In this document: in pieces, positions 6,540 to 9,856 of the stretch
Layout: each line of letters begins with the position of its first letter
Position numbering within the stretch: the stretch's first letter is position 1
NCBI GenBank assembly: GCA_017622635.1
Contig: JAGAQS010000290.1
Span: forward strand, 1 to 9,856
Reading direction: 5' to 3'
DNA length: 9,856 nt
DNA from: Ruminococcus sp.
GTDB taxonomy: Bacteria; Bacillota; Clostridia; Oscillospirales; Ruminococcaceae
The notes under the pieces: model-generated
Database searches by the model: none
Seen by the model: the letters and a program-made list of their open reading frames with translations, nothing else
What the model was told of the DNA's origin: nothing
Made by a program: the position numbers and the translations under genes

Positions 6540-9293
6540 TTATTTATTGTCCTTGCCCTTACAGCACTTCTTGTACTTTTTACCGCTTCCGCACGGGCAG
6601 GGGTCATTGTCGCCGACCTTGTTGTTTTTTACGGTTTCGGAGAAACTGCCGTCACCCGAACCTGCGTTCGGAGCATCGGGCTTTGCAACCTGTTCACGCT
6701 GAGGTGCTTTGTTCTGCTGGAGTTTTACTGTGAGAAGCATACGGATAGTATCTTCACGGATTGACTCAACCATAGCGTCGAACATTTCAAAGCCCTCGTA
6801 TCTGTATTCAATAACAGGGTTTTTCTGTCCGTATGAACGTAAGTTGATACCTTTTTTGAGTTCTTCCATATCGTCGATATGTGCCATCCATTTTGTATCA
6901 ACAACTTTAAGAAGTATAACTCTTTCAAGTTCACGCATAACTTCCTCACCGTATTGTGCTTCCTTAGCCTGATAGATTTCACCTGCTTTTTCGTTGAGGG
7001 CATTTATAATGTCCTCTTTGCTTACTGAGGCAAGTTCGTCGTCCTCAAAAGTCAAATCTTCAGGACCGATAAGCCAGCCGAGGAAATGTTCTTTAAGACC
7101 GACAATATTCCAGTCGTCCTTAACGTCGTCGTCAGCAAGATAGCTGTTTACTGTTGAGGCGATGAGTTCTTCCATCATCTTGAGAATACTTTCATGTAAA
7201 TCCTCACCGTCAAGAACCTGTGAACGCTGTTTATAGATAATTTCACGCTGTGTGTTCATAACATCGTCATAGTTCAGAACGTTCTTTCTGATACTGAAAT
7301 TGTGACCCTCGACTTTTTTCTGTGAGGACTCAATAATTTTTGTAAGCATCTTGCTTTCGATAGGCATTGTTTCTTCAACGTTAAGGGTTTTCATCATATT
7401 TTCAAGTCGGTCACCTGCAAATATACGCATAAGGTCATCTTCAACGGAGAGGAAGAAACAGCTTTCACCAGGGTCACCCTGACGACCCGAACGACCTCTT
7501 AACTGGTTGTCAATACGGCGTGATTCGTGTCTTTCAGTACCGAGAATATATAAACCGCCCGCTTCTCTTACCGCAACGGCTTTTTCCTTTACTTCCTTGT
7601 TGAATTTGTCATAAAGTTCACGATAGAGTTTTCTTGCTTTTATAACTTCTTCGTCGTCGGTATCTGCAAAACCGATAGCGGCGGTAATAAGTTCTTCGGG
7701 CATTTCACGTTTTCTGAGTTCAGCCCTTGCAAGAAATTCAGCGTTACCGCCAAGCATGATATCAGTACCACGACCTGCCATGTTTGTTGCGAGTGTAACA
7801 GCACCGTATTTACCTGCCTGTGCAACGATTTCAGCTTCTTTTGCGTGCTGTTTTGCGTTAAGTACATTGTGCTTTATGCCTTTTCTTTTAAGCATTGCGG
7901 AAAGAAGTTCTGATTTTTCAATTGAAACAGTACCGACAAGTATAGGCTGTCCTTTTTCGTGACATTTTATAATCTGCTCAATTATAGCGGAATACTTGCC
8001 TTTTTCTGAACTGTAAATCTGGTCATTCTGGTCAATACGGATAACGGGCTTGTTTGTCGGGATAGAGATAACATCAAGCTTGTAAATTTCTTTAAATTCG
8101 TCCTCTTCCGTCATTGCAGTACCCGTCATACCTGAAAGTTTGTTGTAGAGACGGAAGAAATTCTGGAAAGTAATTGTAGCAAGTGTTTTGGATTCACTCT
8201 TTACCTTAACGCCTTCTTTTGCTTCAATAGCCTGATGCAGACCGTCGTTGAAACGTCTGCCCTCCATCATACGACCCGTGAACTCGTCAACAATGACGAT
8301 TTCACCGTCTTTTACAACGTAGTCGATATCATTACGCATAACACCGTTAGCCTTGATAGCCTGATTGATGTGATGAAGAAGTGTTATATTGTCAGCGTCC
8401 ATGAGGTTGTCAAGATTGAATACCTGTTCGGCTTTTTTTATACCACGCTGAGTAATTGTAGCAGTTTTAGCTTTTTCGTCGATAATATAATCAGCCGTTT
8501 CATTGATATCGTCCATATCTTCCTTGCTGTCCATTTCAACAACAGTTGTCGAAGTGAGAGTTTTTGCGAAACGGTCAACTATAGAATAAAGTTCAGTTGA
8601 TTTATCGCCTTTACCCGAAATGATAAGCGGAGTACGTGCTTCGTCGATAAGAATCGAGTCAACCTCGTCGACGATTGCAAAGTTAGGTTCACGCTGAACA
8701 CGTTCTTCCTTGTGTGTAACCATGTTGTCACGGAGATAGTCGAAACCGAGTTCGTTGTTTGTACCGTAAGTAACATCGCACTTATATGCTTCACGTCTCT
8801 GTGAATTGTTAAGACCGTGAAGAATACAGCCTACAGTAAGACCGAGCCAGCGGAGAACCTTTCCCATTTCTTCAGCCTGAGTTTTTGCGAGGTAGTCATT
8901 TACGGTAACTACGTGAACGCCTTTTCCTGAAAGTGCATTGAGGTATGATGCAACGCAGGCAACAAGAGTTTTACCTTCACCTGTTTTCATTTCGGCAATA
9001 CGTCCCTGATGGAGAACTATTGCACCGATAATCTGAACGGGGTACGGTTTCTTTTCAAGTACACGCCATGCAGCTTCACGGACTGTTGCAAGAGCTTCGG
9101 GGAGTACGTCGTCAAGAGTTTCACCCGATTCAAGCCTGTCCTTAAATTCCTGAGTTTTTGCTTTAAGTTCAGCATCTGAAAGTTTCTGATATTCCTCGTC
9201 GAGTTCGAGGACTTTATTTTTAATAGGTTCAATACGCTTTAACTCTCTGTTTGAATAAGCGTTCGCACCGAAAATATTTTTGAATAAACCCAT
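6540..9293 (-). CDS. secA: SecA, preprotein translocase ATPase
   Basis: SecA is the motor that drives unfolded secretory proteins through the SecYEG channel at the membrane. The protein has 917 residues, slightly longer than the roughly 840 of B. subtilis and near the E. coli length. Visible features in order: N-terminal GLFKNIFG, Walker A MKTGEGKT (102-109), Walker B/DEAD VDEVDS (208-213) followed by [11 protein letters not shown], the SGMTGTA and [13 protein letters not shown] helicase motifs, [11 protein letters not shown] of the second nucleotide-binding fold, the helical scaffold/wing region ending in [14 protein letters not shown], a low-complexity linker, and a C-terminal SEC-C zinc motif [13 protein letters not shown] (899-911; C899, C901, C910, C911). 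The ATG at 9291-9293 matches the family N-terminus; AAGGCGG about ten bases upstream is a moderate ribosome site. No secM-like leader gene precedes it. It has its own promoter, and a terminator directly after it. Confidence 0.99.
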   Translation of the reverse strand: MGLFKNIFGANAYSNRELKRIEPIKNKVLELDEEYQKLSDAELKAKTQEFKDRLESGETLDDVLPEALATVREAAWRVLEKKPYPVQIIGAIVLHQGRIAEMKTGEGKTLVACVASYLNALSGKGVHVVTVNDYLAKTQAEEMGKVLRWLGLTVGCILHGLNNSQRREAYKCDVTYGTNNELGFDYLRDNMVTHKEERVQREPNFAIVDEVDSILIDEARTPLIISGKGDKSTELYSIVDRFAKTLTSTTVVEMDSKEDMDDINETADYIIDEKAKTATITQRGIKKAEQVFNLDNLMDADNITLLHHINQAIKANGVMRNDIDYVVKDGEIVIVDEFTGRMMEGRRFNDGLHQAIEAKEGVKVKSESKTLATITFQNFFRLYNKLSGMTGTAMTEEDEFKEIYKLDVISIPTNKPVIRIDQNDQIYSSEKGKYSAIIEQIIKCHEKGQPILVGTVSIEKSELLSAMLKRKGIKHNVLNAKQHAKEAEIVAQAGKYGAVTLATNMAGRGTDIMLGGNAEFLARAELRKREMPEELITAAIGFADTDDEEVIKARKLYRELYDKFNKEVKEKAVAVREAGGLYILGTERHESRRIDNQLRGRSGRQGDPGESCFFLSVEDDLMRIFAGDRLENMMKTLNVEETMPIESKMLTKIIESSQKKVEGHNFSIRKNVLNYDDVMNTQREIIYKQRSQVLDGEDLHESILKMMEELIASTVNSYLADDDVKDDWNIVGLKEHFLGWLIGPEDLTFEDDELASVSKEDIINALNEKAGEIYQAKEAQYGEEVMRELERVILLKVVDTKWMAHIDDMEELKKGINLRSYGQKNPVIEYRYEGFEMFDAMVESIREDTIRMLLTVKLQQNKAPQREQVAKPDAPNAGSGDGSFSETVKNNKVGDNDPCPCGSGKKYKKCCKGKDNK

Positions 9294-9343
9294 TTACTTA
9301 CCGCCTTTACGAATTTTTAAGCCTGTATAAATACATATATTAT

Positions 9344-9372
9344 ATTTTACATCAAACAAGACAGTTTGTCAA
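9344..9372 (-). promoter_or_regulatory. Promoter of secA
   Basis: On the minus strand TTGACA (9367-9372) is followed after exactly 17 bases by TAAAAT (9344-9349). Transcription would begin near 9336-9338, giving a leader of about 45 bases, mostly A/T with a short palindrome-like TGTATTTATACA at about 9324-9335. A second -10-like TATAAT just downstream (9339-9344) would sit 22 bases from the -35 and is less likely. Confidence 0.85.
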
Positions 9373-9419
9373 TACCTGAATTGCAAACAAAATGAACAGC
9401 GGTAAATATAATTAAAAAA

Positions 9420-9433
9420 AGAAAATATGTTCG
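9420..9433 (+). promoter_or_regulatory. Candidate LexA (SOS) box upstream of uvrB
   Basis: The sequence AGAAAATATGTTCG contains GAAA-ATAT-GTTC, matching seven of the eight defined bases of the Gram-positive LexA/DinR core GAAC-N4-GTTC. It lies six bases upstream of the proposed uvrB -35 region. uvrB is a common LexA target in Firmicutes, which raises the prior; the one mismatch at a core cytosine lowers it. Nothing in the window proves LexA binding. Confidence 0.5.
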
Positions 9434-9439
9434 TACATC

Positions 9440-9468
9440 TTTATTATTGCATTGTGTTGTGATATAAT
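9440..9468 (+). promoter_or_regulatory. Promoter of uvrB
   Basis: A perfect TATAAT (9463-9468) is preceded by TGA, giving an extended -10 (TGATATAAT). Seventeen bases upstream the -35 position reads TTTATT (9440-9445), poor, which is tolerated with an extended -10. Transcription should start near 9474-9476, about 38 bases before the uvrB start. It diverges from the secA promoter; their -35 regions are about 67 bases apart. Confidence 0.75.
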
Positions 9469-9512
9469 ATTATTACGATATTTTCAGTTTGTGTATTGAA
9501 AGGAAATTTTAT

Positions 9513-9856
9513 ATGAATCGTTTCAGACTTCATTCAAAATATGCCCCCGCAGGTGACCAGCCACAGGCGATTGAAAGGCTTGTGAATGGTATTGAATCGG
9601 GAACAAAGGAACAGATTTTACTCGGTGTTACGGGTTCGGGAAAAACTTTCACAATGGCTAACGTTATAGCACGTGTGAACAAGCCTACACTTGTGCTTGC
9701 CCACAACAAAACTCTTGCAGCACAGCTGTGCACAGAGTTTAAGGAATTGTTCCCTGAAAATGCGGTGGAATATTTTGTATCCTACTATGACTACTATCAG
9801 CCGGAAGCATATATTCCGTCTACCGATGTTTATATCGAAAAAGACAGCGCTATAAA
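9513..9856 (+). CDS. uvrB: Excinuclease ABC subunit B (UvrB), 3' end cut by window edge
   Basis: UvrB is the damage-verifying helicase-like subunit of UvrABC nucleotide excision repair; it is loaded onto DNA by UvrA and then recruits UvrC. Only the first 114 of roughly 650-670 residues are present, with the frame open to the edge. Diagnostic sequence: [20 protein letters not shown] at the N-terminus, Walker A GVTGSGKT (38-45), [16 protein letters not shown] (helicase motif Ia region) and the start of the UvrB beta-hairpin, [13 protein letters not shown] (90-102), which inserts between the DNA strands. The ATG at 9513 has AAAGGA about eight bases upstream and matches the usual family start. 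It is divergent from secA, with its own promoter and a possible LexA box. No damage is visible in the part present. Confidence 0.98.
   Translation, partial: MNRFRLHSKYAPAGDQPQAIERLVNGIESGTKEQILLGVTGSGKTFTMANVIARVNKPTLVLAHNKTLAAQLCTEFKELFPENAVEYFVSYYDYYQPEAYIPSTDVYIEKDSAI

Noticed and set aside
8235..8600. Plus-strand open frame of 121 codons inside secA
   Set aside because: Antisense shadow of a fully conserved SecA segment.
9324..9335. TGTATTTATACA short palindrome in the secA leader as operator or hairpin
   Set aside because: Too short, A/T-only apart from its ends, with a two-base loop; common by chance in such DNA.
9530..9733. Minus-strand open frame opposite the uvrB start
   Set aside because: UvrB on the plus strand is unmistakable (Walker A, beta-hairpin start); this frame lacks a ribosome site and similarity to anything I recognise.
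1..9856. A hidden defence or mobile system
   Set aside because: Every long region is accounted for by conserved housekeeping or stress genes; no direct-repeat arrays, transposase, integrase, toxin-antitoxin pair or nuclease was seen.

Overview
The window looks like a core-chromosome segment of a low-to-moderate G+C Gram-positive bacterium, most likely a member of the Clostridia; a Ruminococcus-like relative is a guess from overall feel only. The reasons are a T-box riboswitch in front of an asparaginyl-tRNA synthetase gene, strong GGAGG/AAGGA-type ribosome sites, consensus SigA-type promoters (TTGACA, 17-base spacer, TAxAAT), and Firmicutes-style SecA, Hsp33 and HflX proteins. I see no insertion sequence, prophage, tRNA/rRNA gene or CRISPR array.

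Reading leftward on the minus strand from about 9.4 kb, the order is: secA (complete), its intrinsic terminator, then a tightly packed four-gene cluster (SAM-dependent methyltransferase, hslO, hflX, ADP-ribosylglycohydrolase). The junctions in the cluster are a 1-base gap, a 9-base gap with the ribosome site on the upstream stop codon, and a 7-base overlap. An A/T-rich stretch with a near-consensus promoter follows, then a T-box leader of about 260 bases, asnS, an 11-bp intercistronic hairpin, and asnA, which runs off the left edge about 20 residues before its expected end. On the plus strand, divergent from secA, uvrB begins at 9513 and runs off the right edge.

The functional story has three parts. 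(1) The asnS-asnA unit joins ammonia-dependent asparagine synthesis to asparagine charging of tRNA. The leader can be folded by eye into almost the whole canonical T-box: Stem I with an AAC (Asn) specifier, AG bulge and GCTG distal loop, a Stem IIA/B pseudoknot, Stem III, and an antiterminator that shares one strand with the terminator. Uncharged tRNA-Asn should therefore switch on both genes. (2) The middle cluster joins a redox-activated chaperone (Hsp33), a ribosome-splitting GTPase (HflX), a protein that may remove ADP-ribose, and a methyltransferase. This suggests a proteostasis or stress unit, although its promoter is not evident. (3) The secA/uvrB intergenic region carries two divergent promoters and a near-match LexA (SOS) box next to the uvrB promoter.

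Most of the window is ordinary housekeeping sequence. The parts most worth a second look are the T-box leader (including a 12-base internal repeat that could allow an extra conformer), the asnS/asnA intercistronic hairpin, and the co-location of an ADP-ribosylglycohydrolase with hflX and hslO.
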